DNA of 64,000 nt, taken from the NCBI GenBank assembly GCA_009792885.1, contig WMCF01000007.1, forward strand, positions 12,544,388 to 12,608,387, given 5' to 3'. The notes beneath the pieces are model-generated. The model was not told where the DNA came from, made no database searches, and saw nothing but the letters and a program-made list of their open reading frames with translations. The position numbers were made by a program, and so were the translations under genes. This DNA comes from Eremophila alpestris peregrina (Eukaryota; Chordata; Aves; Passeriformes; Alaudidae). Position 1 is the first letter of the stretch, and each line of letters opens with the position of its first letter. Shown piece after piece: positions 14,175 to 28,294 of the stretch.

Positions 14175-17100
14175 CCAGCAAAAACATTATAGCAACTTGC
14201 TCTTCATCTATTTATATGTTTGTTAAAAACAAGTGTAAGGCTATTTCCCAGAGACAGAACCAACATCAGAACTTTTACCTGCTCCATTGTTGCTTTATAG
14301 TTCATGAAGTAATACTGGATACATACGACTTAGAGTTTTTGCTGCTTTTATAGATAGGATGGAACCACAACCAAGGCACACTATGCACTTTACAGAACAA
14401 ATATGAGTGGTGAGGTTCTCAAATCCTTAATCCAAAAACTACTATTTGTCTATCTTTCAAACTGGGAAAGGAACCTAGTCTTTATTCAACGGGCAAAATA
14501 CCTGAGTAAAGTAGAAATACATATACATGTATATACATAATATAAAAATATAAAATCTACATACATGCATTTTTTTCTATGTATAGCAAGAAAAACTTAT
14601 GTTTGGACATAACTATTGAGATGACTGTCAAAACAATATCTTAGTCACAAAATAATACCTGCTTTCCCTGACCTTCACAGTTTAGCTTGCTGGACACTTC
14701 TTTACACATACTGAGTTTGCAGACTGTAGACTTTCTTCACAATTAATGAACCCAAAATTTGCAGAATCTGCAAAATTCAGAATTAACTGTTTATCTTGTA
14801 TCTTAGTTAATTGTAAAGCAAAAGAAATTGGAAAGACATTTTCAGACAGACACACAGACACCTTAACCTTATAACCCCCACATATAGACTGCGCTGTGCA
14901 ACTGAAAGCAATCACAAGAAAAAACAACAGAAGATCTGGACACCAGGGCCACCATAACAGCTCTGTTGGCTAAGGGAAATGACCCACAAAGCCAGCAATT
15001 CCAAAAAGGTGAAAGAAAGATGGATATATCCTAACTAAGCCAACTGAAACTCTCAGGCAAATGAGAAACTCATTGAACTCCAGATAAGAAGCTAGTCAGA
15101 AAACTGTCAAATCCCCACTGAGAGAGGAAGAGGGAAAAGACATGTAAACAAAGAGTAGCATTGAATTATGGAAGAGAAAGTATAAGTCCCTTCCTTAATG
15201 TGTTCTCTCAGAAAAACAGATAATTATTTTCAAGACCTAATTCCATGCTTAAATGGAGGAGACACAACAGCAGGATCTGGGAGAAAATTGATTTGCAGAC
15301 AATTCTCTGGATTTGAAATAAGAGTTTTCAGCAAGTCCTGCACAGTGTTGGCAGTACTGAATAACATGTACTACAGCTTTTGTGAGAGCAGCTGCATTCA
15401 TTTGTATCTAAAAGTGGCATTTTTTTGTAGCAGATATTAATTTTTGTGCTTAATAAAGGCTAGAGTCTTTTGAGAGAAGCAGTAACTCTGTGTGCTAGAA
15501 ATCACGGGGCTGGCATCCAGGATGTTGTTAGGGACATTCTGAAAGCTTTTTCCTATTTTGATACATGTTACTTTGTCCTTATACTGGCTAATCGGGGGTA
15601 GAATCACTGCTGTCAGAAACAGGTTCCAGACGAAGATGAGGTGAATTCCTGATGATCACTCACTCTCTGCTAATCAGATCCATTTACCCTTTTTTTTATC
15701 TGAAGAAAAAAGAGGAAGAATCCAGAATCATAAAATCTGACTGCTGCCCTGAAAGCATCTATTCCATGTGTTCCCCCACAAGTTTATTCAGGACAGATAT
15801 GCTGAAAGGCTATCAGGATCTGAGTCATGGAAAAATGTCCCATCTGCAATACAAGACATCAGAAAAATTCATAGATGTAGGGTGGTAGATACACAAAGAT
15901 TGTGTAAGGAGAATTCAGCGTTGTTCCATTTATCATTGACTTGGACTTCAAGAATAATTTTTTATTTCTGATTATTAGCAATAGCATGAGTTTAAAACTT
16001 GATGTAATGAAGTGGACTGATATAAAGTGACCATTGGTGTCATGATCCCAAAGTATATTTATTAATATTTGCATTTAAGGATATTTGCTCACATCTTTGA
16101 AAAGTAAGGATAATCTCACAGGTGTGCCAGCAATCACTAAAAAGGTTCATAATTTAAGTTTTTGTAGAAAAGAGACAGACATAATTCATGTTATATTATC
16201 TTTATCTTCACCTTCACAATCCACTCCAAGTTAAAAAGATGTATCTGCACATATTCTGGAGTATTTCTTGGGTCACTACTGGTACTCACATTCTGAAGAA
16301 AAAACTTTTTCTCCAATAAATTCTTCTTTGCTGCAACCTGGAAGTGTCACTATGCTTCTGATGTATCTGTAGTGCTTTGAGGTTTCCCTTCAAAGTTTTC
16401 ATGGAGTCAATTAGGGCAGATGGGAACTTCTGCTACTGCAAATCTTCTGATCCATTTCAGTGAGATACGAAAAAGCTGAAATGGCTTGTGCAGTCCAAGC
16501 CTTGCAGACATTGTTATCCATACTCCTCTTTTGCAGGAATACATCTATGTCCTCCAACAAAACAAAACCACACAAATGGCTGTGAATTTGCATCATCTCT
16601 AGATTCAGCCTCATGGTCTTCCACAGAGGATTAGACTTTTGGGTATGGAGGTTTTCCTACATTCAACATCAGTGTGTATGACATGCTCTATTTTAAGGAG
16701 GTTTGCAATGAGAGTTTGCTAATGAATAAAACAGTGTCTTCATCTCCATACTCTACAACAATTTTTGTTCTTAAGTGCTGCAACACCCTTATATCTCACC
16801 ATCATGAAGAAGGCACCATCTGTTATGGCACCAGTGAGAGATGAACTTTCCATGTGTTGTTTTCATCAATAGTGTGGCACTCAGAATAGCTATTTTTTGA
16901 ATCAACATGATCTTTGGGACTCTAAAGAGCAGCAAGGCCCTCTGAGACTTTCTTTCACTCAACAGATGAAAACAGCATTCCTGTTAGGGTACTCCCTCTT
17001 CAGTGCTACTTCAAGTTTAGGGTGCTTTGTTTCCTCCTGCTGAACATGCTTTTCAACATTATTGCTGATGCTTTCTAACCAGCATGGTATTTCTGTAAGG

Positions 17101-17631
17101 TTCACTGCCCAAAATGTAAGGCAAAGAGGATGGACTTAAATTTCTACATAAAAAGCACTTTATTTCCTATCTGTACAGTCCTATACATCTTCATTCCTGT
17201 CCTATAAAACTGCCCAGAGGAGAAAGAGTGTTGGGTTTCTGTACAGCACGAAGGCCTTTACAGCTAAAGAGGCATTTTCACAATATGAGTCTTAAGGAAT
17301 GTGCAATAGCCCAAAGCAGAGCAGGAAGGATATCTGAGGGTACAAAGCCTTCTGACACAGACCCGGGGGACTACAGAGAGGGGAGGGAGACAAACCTGGT
17401 GTAGTCCCATCTATCCTGCATTGTGGGAACTGTCCTTGGTACAAGGTGTCTGAAGCCTTGATCAGACATTGTCTAGACAATCTAGTAACCCATAAGGAAG
17501 TCATGAACCATGTTAACAGCTAAACAGTGTGCATGGTTGTAGTGTAATGGTCAAATCTGTTTTCTCAGCTTTGGCTTGTTTAATGGCATGCACATTGCCT
17601 TACCTTCAAACACAGACCAAAAGAATTGACT

Positions 17632-17778
17632 CTTCAGCTTAGCAAAGAGAAGGTGTAAGAGTGATCTTACCAATGTATATAAATTACTCAAGGGAAGGTG
17701 CAAAGCAGCTTGTTCAAATGCAGGCAGCATCTTTCTAGCAGTGCCCAGTCACAGGACACAAGGCAAAGGGCCCCACAC
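17632..17778 (+). mobile_element. CR1 LINE internal scrap
   Basis: The segment 'tatataaattactcaagggaaggtgcaaagcag', continuing to 'cagtgcccagtcacaggacacaaggcaaaggg', matches the CR1 3' UTR block found also at about 2340-2430 in the first element ('...gtgccaagcaacaggacaagaggcaatg'). Similarity stops on both sides, so both ends are lost. Divergence is high, which suggests an older insertion than the copies in intron 1. Confidence 0.75.
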
Positions 17779-20700
17779 ATAACCTCTTTTTCTATATTTT
17801 TCTTTCTCTTTGTCTGTTACTGTTAAAAAAAATAGATCAATTTTTGATATCAACATTTAACCTCATTTGGTTTTAGTCATGTTTTGGGGAATATTTTTAA
17901 CCTCAGGATTTGTAATCCACTGAGAGCTCACTTTGCTCCTCTGGCAAAGGGTGGGTTGTAACAGCTAGATCCTGGAATACACAGGACAGAGAAAGATTTA
18001 CATTGTAACTTCAATTTCTTTCACTTACAACTGTTGGAGCATTACATTATTAGAACTTCTAAATAGGAGTAGATTCCTCAATAAAGAAGAACCTAAACTA
18101 TTTCAACAGCTAAATTTCTTGCTTCCTCTATCCTATCCCACACCTCCAACATACAGCTTTTAGAAAGACTTCTCCATTTACTAAGAATCTTTTCCTTGTA
18201 TTTTACAGAACTATTTAAGATCTCGTTCATCACTGTGATTGTTCATGAACTTGTGTGTAGGAATAATTCAAAGACATGATGTTCTAAGTTTTGCTCAATA
18301 ATCAATTGATGTTCTTTAGCCACAGCCAATGCAATGTAGAAGCTCTTTCCTTTCAGGTACCCATTTCAGCATCCAATCCTTGATGAATGTTTTACCAATA
18401 CTGTCAGGAAGATAAGATTTCTTTGCCAGTGCAGAATTCAGATCTCTTCTCTAGGTAGTCAGACATTATAAGTTGTTCCAAAAAACATTTCTACTTCCCT
18501 TTGCAGTAGATTTACAGCTTTTTTTATCTAATTGCTACCAAGATCCAGACAGAAATCATTTGTTAGCAAATTCTGCAATTCCCACCCTGGTCCTTGCACA
18601 GCTCTGCCTCCCAAGTCCTGTTGTTAGCCATATATATGACCCCTTTTCTTTTAAAGTTGTTTTTCTGCACACAACAGTTTTGGTGGGTCACGTGGGTTTA
18701 AAACTGTGGCATCAGTAAGAAAATTATATTACATTGCAGTAGTCTTATCAGTACTTAGTTTCACAGTAATAAAGAACCAAAAGTGCTTTTAGTTTCATTC
18801 AGTATTACCACTGCAAAAATAATACTGTAAGTTGTTTATTTAAGTATTCAACTGTTAATACCTACTAGAAACTCCCAAGAGTAAACGTGGACTTTTTGTC
18901 CCCAGGACCCTGATTCACTTTCTGGGATTTTCTGTGAAGCATTTTTGTTCTTAAGCTGAATATCACTTTGGCCTAACAACACAAAGTTAGTGAGAACTGT
19001 GAATTAGGGAGGGTGTGAGTTGTGAGCTTCTTCAATCCACCTCCTTATCTGCTCATCACAAAGGTTAACTTTATGCTCAAAAGGACAGTAAGAGAGAAGC
19101 AGAGACGTGTCTGTTATATCTATGGCAGTCTCCTACTTTTTTACTCTCCTAAATAAATTTACCCTTTTATCCTCTGAGTTGTAGAGGGAGTCTGGGCTCC
19201 ATGAGTATTTCCCCTAGAACATGTACAATTAATTCCAAAATAAATTATGGAAGAATTTATCTCACAGATAATGACAAGAGGCAGAGCAGGTGAGAGGGAA
19301 AGGTATCACATCACTTGAAGTGTAAGCTGATCTCCTCAGATCAGTTAGGAGTTAGGAGAGGAGAGAGGAGTTCCTGTAGAGTGGAGATCACAAAATGTCT
19401 AACTGACATGCTCTGAGATTCTCTGTTCAGGAGGCTCTCCACTGGGAACAGCTGCAGCTGGGTGGGATGGATAGCTGTAGTGAGAATGTCCTCACCTGGA
19501 GCCAGTGCAGAGTGAGTCACGTGCTGTAAATTCAGTCTCTAATTTATTGTGAACCAGCTTTTCAATGGACAAGTCATCCATGACTAAAAAGGAAACTGTG
19601 CACATGTTCTTTTGTAGACAGTGCTGCAGTGTTAAACCAAACTTTTATGCTACACTTTTCATCCACAGATTTCAAGGAATTCACAAAAACAGATGAACAG
19701 ACTTGTTTTAGAAACCAAGACAACAAATGATACAAACACGAGTCATTCAGAAATTCTGTTGTAGACCTGGTACAACCCTCAAATCTCAGGATTTCCTGCC
19801 AATATTTATTGTGATTATTCAGCTGACTTACTGTAACAAGGAAAACTAAGCAACATTTTACAGTGTTGACTCCTTTAGAGGAAATTACATTACAAATATA
19901 ATTAGGGATGGATGGATGTATGCTCTGTAGTAGTAGCTAATACTGGCCACATGAAAACTCTGAGGAGAATCTGATTTATGATGAATTTTTTTGCTTACAT
20001 TTTTGTACTAGATTCCTAGTATCTGGGAGCAGTAATCACCTGGAAGGGTTCGGGACTGGTCGATTTATGGAAAAAAGTTTCAAAATACTAAAAATAGATT
20101 AAAATTGGCACAGGATAATCTCTTAAAGTAACTAAATTCCAATTAGATTTTCAGAATCTAACCAATTCAAAACCCAAACAAACAATTTATACATTTGTAT
20201 GAAAAAAACATGGCTCATTTGGTTGCTGTATTTTATTTACAGTAAAACAAAAGTGTCCTTTCAGTATGATACATGCATATAACAAAATAATGTCTTACTT
20301 TATACCCACTGAAACTTTGTTCAAGAATTCAGTAGCGTATGGGGTCACTAAAGTGCTGAAGCTGAAGACCTAAATAGGCAAGAAGGAGAGAACAGTGCAG
20401 TAATAAAACCTTTCTTTCCATCAGTTGCTTGTCAGTGTTATGCTGCTGTAACAATGACCAATGATGGCTTTGGAACTTTCACACACTGCTCTTATAATGT
20501 GCTACACTAAATCACAATGTAGGAACTGAAGAACTGCAGGGAAGCACTGACATTGTATATTAACTTATGAAATAGCACATAACTTGCCTCTAATCAGGAT
20601 GCCTCCAGTATTTGCATATTCTTCTGCTAGAAAGCTAATGTCACAAAGAGAAAAGCCTGGAAAGTTTCCTGAACTGTTTTGCTTTCTTGCCTTCTTTCCC

Positions 20701-23566
20701 TTTCCCAGACTGAATTTGTGGATATGCAGGTTGAATCCCAAGTCTCTCAGGTGCTCTTCTCATAGCAGGACCACTCCAAAAATTGGCTAAGAACTCCTAG
20801 CATTTTCTTTTGCCTGCTGTTAGCCTCTAGCACTGCACTGAAGCGGAGTTTGTGAGAAACTTCCACCCTCTGTGCCTTCTAGTACATCAAGTGAAAGCCA
20901 CTGACCTTGAAAACTGAACCCAGCACAATTGTTACAGTACAGAGAGTTCTGCCAATCTCTTTGTGTCCCTCACACGCACCCCTCAGTGTAGCTTATGGCC
21001 TTCTGTGTGTGCCAGATACAGCTCTTCAGCTCTGCACAGACAATAGGCACTACACACCTGCACATTATATCCAAGAGCCTGTCCTTTTCTTCCCTGTGAC
21101 CTTTAGCTGTGGGCCTTCATGTAATAAAAAACTCCTCTTGCAAGAAGAACTCTGCAGGGGAGGACCTGTTAAGTAAGCCTGGAGGCAAAAAGGACAAAAC
21201 CTTGGTCTAAAGAGAAGCTGTTGATGAGGTCTCACTGCAATCAGTACCCTGACTGCTGGGAAGGTTGGAAGTGCTTCTGGAGCCAAGATGCATAGGCTGG
21301 AAATTAATGGTTTTAAAAATGGAGAACAACAGGCTTAATTTTTACTAATTGTCAGGCATCTTATGACCACTCTGCTGGGAAGAGGGGTGTTTCCAGCATC
21401 TCCCTATTTTAAAATCTCAGTAAGTGTCAGTGACTGCACAAGGTTCTTGTCAGAGAAAACAACTGAAGTACATTCTTCAGGTCAGTACAAGTTTGAATTG
21501 ACTGCAGCTCCACAGACACATCTTCTTTCTTACTGTGGTTCAATATGACTAACACATCCCATAAGACCTGAACAATTTGCCACAGGTTTTCTGAATACTT
21601 TATTTTATGGCACTTTATGAAGACATCTATTACTGTGTAAGAATAACAGTAAAAAATAGCAAGCTATCTTAAAAGAATTTGGAGACAAATGCAATAATTA
21701 TTATTCTTCTCAAGTTATTTTCTGTATTATAGCACATCACTGTTTCTGAATCACTAAGCTGCCCGCCTCTTATCTACCAGTACTTGACAAATGATAGGTA
21801 ATTCCCCTTATGCTTGCTACTTTTCCACTAAGCCAAAAGAAAATCTTCACCCCTGACCCTGACATATCCCCAGCCACAGTTCTGTAAACGATTCTGCTCA
21901 TCTGTTTCCACGCTGAGCACAGGTGTCAAAGATTGGAAGCACACTAGCTCCATCTGCTGTAAGTCCTTCTGCAGAGCTTTACACAGATAGCCGGGCTAAA
22001 TAAGAGATTTATTCTCATCATTCAGCTGATACAGAGAGATGAGTACTGAAAGGGGATAAGATTGCAATGAAAGTTCCTTTGTCAAACCTGACTCAATAAA
22101 AACATAATATATTAATTGTCTCAAAATCTACTTTGTAGAAAGGCAGTCTTGCACAGCAGGAATAAACAGCTTCATAACAAAAATCAATCACTACTCTTTC
22201 AATTTCCTGATTTTGCTCTCTTCCATTTATGTCAACACTCCCATAATTACTATGCAATTTTTAACCAGATTTAGAAGATTTTAATCACAAAACTAACCTT
22301 TATATTGGGATCATGTAGCAGCAGGCTGAATTAAACTTTGATTCAGAAGATTGTGTCTTTTCTATGTAAAATAGATTTCATGTCAAAATGAATAATTTTC
22401 TTGTTATTCATTAATAACTTGTAAATCAACTGTAAAGAAAAAGTATGTGACAATTTTTCTCCTCCTATCCCCACCAGAGAAAATTATCTGAAGTACTGTT
22501 AAGATGGGAATTCTGCACCGAAATCACTGAAACCTCTGTTTTTGTAGCTTATATCAAGAAAAATTGGAGGGGAGACCACAAGAAAATAAAGAACAATATA
22601 AAAAGTAAGTAAACACAACAAAATAAAGAATTCCTTCTTAGGAGACCTCAGGTTGGTATGTAGCCACTAATTCATGTGACACTGAGGCCAGTTCAAGAGC
22701 CAGAGCACCAGAGATGAAGCAAGTATTTTTCATACTGATGAGTCCTCAGAGCTTGCAGAAATGCTGGACAATGATTGTTCCCCACTTTAAAGCAAACTTT
22801 AAAAGACCAGACAAAAACCCAGGATAGTTTAAATTCTGAAGAAAGGCTTCCAAGTTCTCGAAATCACAGCATGAATCACCTGGAAGTTTCCTCAGTCAGA
22901 CAAAACAACCCCACTGACATATTGTTTTCACATGCAATTGTTAATGAAACAAGCTCTGTGATAGTCTTCTGTGAGGAAGGCCACAAGATGCAGTTCAAGT
23001 GTGGAAAAACTTAGAGTTGTCAAGACCAGGAGATTACTGGACAGTGCAGATCAGTCCTGTGGTGTGGGTGTTCTGTACCCATGCCCTGGCTGGCTTCTGC
23101 CCCCAAGAGCAGCAAGAAGGATGAAACGGGCTGTAGACCTACAGCGGGAAAAAAAGTGACAACCACAAAGGCAAAGAAAAGAACACGTACACAAAAACTG
23201 AATAGCAAGGTTTTGCATTACTTCTGAGCAACACACCCTTAACCAGACTCTTTTGATGCAGATTTCCAAAGCTTTAGCCTTGCTAAGGTACATGAAGGAC
23301 TTTGTTCTAGCATCATTTCACTAGTGTATCTGTGGTCTCACAGAGGTTATTAATATCAAACACACTCCACATGTAGGATTGGCTTATTAGTTCCTGCTGA
23401 ACTTACTTTGGCTTCTAATTATCAAGATCTGTGCTCAGTGTCTTTTCTGTTACCTGGGAGGGTTGTGTCCCACAAGGGGTGATGAGAAACTTCTTCCTGT
23501 GCTTGATCTTATGGACCAAGTTTTACATAGCTGTTTCTAACTTTTTTATTATCTTTTTCTCTCTGG

Positions 23567-23582
23567 TTTTTTTTTTTTTTTT
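23567..23582. repeat. T16 homopolymer
   Basis: Sixteen T in a row with no recognisable SINE or LINE next to it. Confidence 0.9.
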
Positions 23583-23940
23583 AAGCATGTTCTAGTGAAG
23601 TGTTTGCTATTCTGTGAAGAAAAGCACAGAAGAAACTTTTTGCAGATATTGACTTAACTGTCTCTGGGACTACATGCACACCCCAGCTGTTAATCTGGTG
23701 GAAAATCTAGGGCATTCAGTTACACAGTTACTTAGCATATTTTACTTAGCCATTGTGCTAATTCTAATACCAAGCAAGCTGCATCTAGGGTGGTGGTGAA
23801 GCTTCTCAGTAACCTCTGGGTGTTTCCTTTCATGAATATCTCCTTTTTAAGATAGAACAAGATTCCACACAGTTGGAGAGACAGCCACTCTTGAAAACCC
23901 AGTATGGTCCCTTAGGCTGCAGTTTAGGAAAAGGGACATA

Positions 23941-23960
23941 AAAAACAAAACAAAACAAAA
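23941..23960. repeat. (AAAAC)4 microsatellite
   Basis: Four AAAAC units, followed by two CTACA units and a third partial one. Confidence 0.9.
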
Positions 23961-24305
23961 CTACACTACACTATCAACCAGACATGAAAAAACCCACAGT
24001 GAATGCTTTAAATATTATTTATACAACTAGACATTTCTAAGGTTCACATGTTACATCCAAAGTATCTTCCATGATTTCAAAGGGGACAACAGTCTCACAT
24101 CATCACCAAAGGGACTGATTCCATCCAGAGATGGGTTCTTAGATGTAAGGTGTCCCAAAGGTACAATGTAATTACTCTGCCACATTCCACAGCCTGCAGA
24201 GGGTTACATCCATCCCACACACCACCAGGACAATGACCTGAGGGTGAGAATGTAGTTTTGTTCCTTTGTCACTTATGGGAATATACACACATGGATTAAA
24301 AAAAT

Positions 24306-24321
24306 TATATATATATATATA
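24306..24321. repeat. (TA)8 dinucleotide repeat
   Basis: Eight perfect TA units flanked by A-rich sequence. Confidence 0.9.
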
Positions 24322-25627
24322 AAGAGAAAGGAGAAAAATTAGAGCATTATGTAGGCTCCATTAAGAGGAGTGATTTATTTTGTTTCTGCCTCTGCTTGTT
24401 TTTGACAGTGTTCAAGCTATATGTAGGTTACCAGGGTATAAAGGGTTTGTTTGGTCTGCTTATTTAAGTAGAACAAGCTTTTTGTTAGATAAAAATAAAC
24501 CTATCCAAGCAGTGTGGTGTAGTTGTTCATTTTATGTTTTACCTTGAGCATTCTTTTATGTTTCTCTATTGTGCACATTTGTATGCTAGGCCTTTCCAGG
24601 CATTTGTGTGACCTCTATGCACCTGAAGTTTTATGTATTATTGGTTGAATTTCTTCAGTAATGATACTTAAAGGCATTGCTTTTTAGGAAAGGGCAGGCA
24701 AGTTGTAGCCAGTCTGCCTCTGTCTCCCCAAACTTATTAAAATTATTACTAATACATAAAAAAAAGAATTCTGCTGGAAATACAAATTATTACCCTTTCC
24801 CTAGAATATTATTTAAAAAAAACACATAAAAATGTGTCTGTTTTAAGACTTATATTTTTAAAAATGGAGAAAAATCATATTTAGAAGACTACTTAGGTCA
24901 ACATTGAAATCAAGGCAACAGTTTGGATAATGTGGGAGATCAGCATCTGGCAAATGCATGCAGAAGAGGAAAAAAGCCATGGAATCAATAAAGCTTATGA
25001 GCAATCAATTTGCTGAGAATGAATAATCAAAGCTAGAAATCTTGATGAAAATAAGAAAATTCAAATATATACTAAGGAGAAGTAAGGTTTCTAAAAAGTT
25101 TAAAATAATGATGAGAAAAATAAAAAGCTAGAAACTTATGTAAAAGACAGCATAGCCAGTCAGGACATGGAAGTACAAATGTACTTGTAAGTGACCTGTT
25201 GGATTTTTTTTCTTTAATGTTTCTATTTTTTCTTGTGGTAGTATTTTCTGCTTCTACTTGAATGCTTTCTACTTCTGCATAGAATGCTTTTTTCCATTAA
25301 CAACTGAAATGTTTACCCATAATAGATAGGTAAATAAAACAATGGAAAAAAATTTAAAAGCTTCATAAATTAGCAGGATGAGTGAACTAAATTAGCATTT
25401 TAGTAAATATGAAAATACCATTTGAGCAAGGTTTTAGTATTAGAAACCAAGGGCAGGTTTCAAAGGAATTAAGGACCTGGTACAGACCCCTAATAAAAAA
25501 AACAACTCCACATAAGCACTCGTGATGCAGCACTAAAAAGAGCTGGCAGTCACTTGATACCTAAATTAGCAATAGGTGTATGAGAAATGGATTTATTTTT
25601 AGCTATGCCAAGGCTGACATTAATATT

Positions 25628-25975
25628 GCGAAACTGTGTATAGTTTAAATGTCTGCAGAGTAAAAAGGTAGCTAGAAAATCTCTAGATGAAAGAAACATA
25701 AATGATTTAAAGGCTGGAGAAATTGCCTTGCAGTGAGAGTTTGAGAGCCCAATCTGTTCAGCCCAAAAAGAGGGGCTTGAGAAGTGGCTTGATTACAGCT
25801 TGCAAGTGCCTTCCCAGTAATAAATTATGCATTAAGAAGATATTTAATATGGTAGGGTCATAATAAGAACATATGGTCAGAAAGTAGTGCCAGACACTTC
25901 TGGCATGATACTTTTTCAGCAATGAAGATGATTAATCATTATAGGGAATCTTAAGGGAAATGGTGAATTTTTAAT
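25628..25975 (+). mobile_element. Ancient CR1/L3-like LINE relic
   Basis: The core 'aatgatttaaaggctgg' followed by 'ttgccttgcagtgagag', then 'cccaatctgttcagcc', 'gtggcttgattacagc' and 'aagtgccttcc' follows, word by word but with many changes, the 3' part of old amniote CR1/L3 elements. In those the text reads approximately 'gatttaaaggctgga...ccttacagtgagag...ctcaatctatttagc...tgacttgatcacag...aagtacct'. Downstream 'gatgattaatcatta' and 'aagggaaatggtgaatt' fit the next part of such elements. No 8-bp terminal repeat is visible. Coding potential is gone. The subfamily is not assigned with certainty; boundaries are approximate. Confidence 0.72.
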
Positions 25976-26541
25976 TGTTTCATGTCTTTGTATGGAGATT
26001 AAACGTCTCTCCTGGAGATATAAATTTGTTAAATGCAACCTGTTTGCTGTCAAGTAGGTGAAAGAAAATTATTCAAGATTCTGGAATGTCTATAAATCCT
26101 GGAGATCTGTGCACTAGGACAAGACCTGTGCAATGTCTCTAAGGCATAGAGATTCTTTCTGTATTTCAAACGTAGCTGTTCTCTATCCTGAAACTATTAA
26201 CCTACATGGAAGGATGTATTTGGCTATACTCGTCCTTCTTTGGGGAAGTCAAAGAACACCCAGTGATGATAACAGTACACAAGTAGTACCAATGTCACAT
26301 TTTGTGTTAGAGTGAAGCCCCTTTTTTCATTTGTGATTCTCCAATTCTCCCTGTTTATCATAACAGAACAAGTTTTGTAAGTTATTATATCACAAACTTC
26401 CAGTTTGGAGTTTTAGTAAGCTTTGAACCTCAACAGCTGGAGAAAAATCATAAAAAATTAAATATCTTCATAGCTAGTTACATGAATTGTATGAAGAGTA
26501 AGGAAGTCTCCCTTATATCAATCATTTTAACATATCCACTT

Positions 26542-26556
26542 TGTGTGTGTGTGTGT
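26542..26556. repeat. (TG)7 dinucleotide repeat
   Basis: Seven and a half TG units; short, possibly polymorphic. Confidence 0.85.
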
Positions 26557-28277
26557 TTCTTTTATTTCACAGTGGAGACCTGCTCTAGGATTGCTGGAAA
26601 GACCAAGAACTATTCTCCCTCAAGACCTCTGGATTCTGAAGATGAAAAAGTCAGCACTATTCATTTCCATTTTCAAGTCATCCAGAGTGGCAGTAGATGT
26701 TCTTGATTGATTGTATGTTTATAATCCATCTTCAGATGCTGATCTTCACATCTTGTTACCATGGAATAAGGGTAAGAAAATCCATTTCCTGCATGGATTC
26801 TGTGTTAATGGACAACATTCTCTAAAACACTTTAGTGAGTTTCATGAGAAGTATCTGCACAGTACCTTTGACAATATACAAACTTACACAGACAAGAAAT
26901 GCTGGTGGTTGAACTCAATATAAGGTAACTGATACCAACAAAAACAATCAACTTCCTTCAGAGCATAACTAGCAAAAACTCAAGTACATGACTTGGAGAA
27001 AGGAAGAAGAAAACTAGAAGACTGTTTCTCTGACAATAAGAGGAAGAATATAAACTTTCTACTGTCACATTTGTTCTTCAACTGATGCAGTGTTCAACCC
27101 ATTTCCATCTGTGTGAAACAGGTAGACTATCTAGACCAGCTTGTAAAGGGCAGAGCGTCTCTGGTGTCTTCCCTGAACTCTGCAAAGAATTTAAAAATGT
27201 TATATAAGTGGGCTGGGCTGCAGTACATCTGATTTTGGTTGAGAAAAGGGAAATAGGAGAGTCCAGAGAAGAAAAGTAAGCAGACTCATCTGGATGAGAG
27301 GATTAAGGCCCTGAAAAAATAGTGGTCATGAAGCTGTGCAGCAAAAAGAAAAAGTATGTTCTGGAAATTGCTTGGAGAAGGGGAGATTGAGTCAGGTATA
27401 AAGCTATGTGCTTCCCAGAAAAAGGGACAAAAAATCCTGTGTGTGTAATTTTGAAAGGAAAACATTGGAGTGCTCTAGAGATATGAGATATTGGGAATAC
27501 ACAGAACAGCCTCTTTTTAAAGGTTTGCTAGTATGGAGTGTTGGAGTTATGGCTCAGTTAACTGAAAAAGACAACTTTTTATTTTTTCTTGCATGCATAA
27601 AACAAGAAAGTAGCTGCTCAGGGGAAAACCAGTGCATTCTTAGTTCTGCCTGCTGCAAGCAAAGCTTCATTGGCTAATTGGGCTTCCGAGGATGTGAAAC
27701 ACACCAGTGGGAAATTACACGATGACAATCATGCTGCCGGAACACAGCCAGCTCTGAAACATCTGTCTTTTCCCAAATTTTGCCGAAGCCTGTTAAATTC
27801 CCTCATAACCATCTGGTCCCAATGTGACCACACACTGACTCAGCCAATGCAGGCTGACCTTTTTGTGCTGGGGCAAGGCAGTTTTCATTTCCACCCCTCT
27901 CATACAACTTGCACAGCAATATCAGTCCTGCTCATGTGGGCTTCACTGAAACGCCACTGCCTGCAATGTAACACCAAAGCTGTGCTAAATTGTCTTCAGT
28001 CTTCCTTTGTGCTTTACTGTGTGATCCAGATAACATACTGCACACAGCCAAAAACCACCTGGCTCTTCCTGTGTTGAGTTATGGTTGTCATATTGCTGTC
28101 AGTGTCCCCAGGAAAATGCTAGACAGGAAGCACTTTCCCAGTGCTCAGTGTCAACAAGGTCTTGATTTTAAAATCAGTCCCTGGCACATGTGCCTTCCTA
28201 CTCAGAAAAACAAGGGCTGGACTGACTGACCAATCCCCTCCCAAACACCATTTTTCACTTCAGGTGCCTTTCTGTGG

Positions 28278-28294
28278 TTTTTTTTTTTTTTTTT
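28278..28294. repeat. T17 homopolymer
   Basis: Seventeen T in a row, isolated from any recognised element. Confidence 0.9.

Larger units (their letters stand above)
2671..17631. other. Intergenic desert, no gene seen
   Basis: About 15 kb of AT-rich DNA without splice-bordered exons or protein motifs that I can recognise. It contains A11 and A10 runs near 5964-6001, a near-perfect 20/19-bp tandem duplication at 11529-11567 and an (AAAC)n run near 14151-14174. Reading frames up to 118 codons occur but are low-complexity or unlike any family I know. Confidence 0.65.
17779..25627. other. Intergenic desert, no gene seen
   Basis: Almost 8 kb with no supported gene. Simple repeats are the T16 tract at 23567-23582, (AAAAC)4 at 23941-23960 and (TA)8 at 24306-24321. 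Frames of 60-90 codons are present on both strands without motifs. Confidence 0.65.

Noticed and set aside
13997..14353. 118-codon lysine-rich frame
   Set aside because: It runs through a purine-rich and (AAAC)n stretch, which explains its length and bias.
27670..28077. 135-codon plus-strand frame
   Set aside because: No domain, signal or splice context recognised; overlapped by another frame; composition not convincing.
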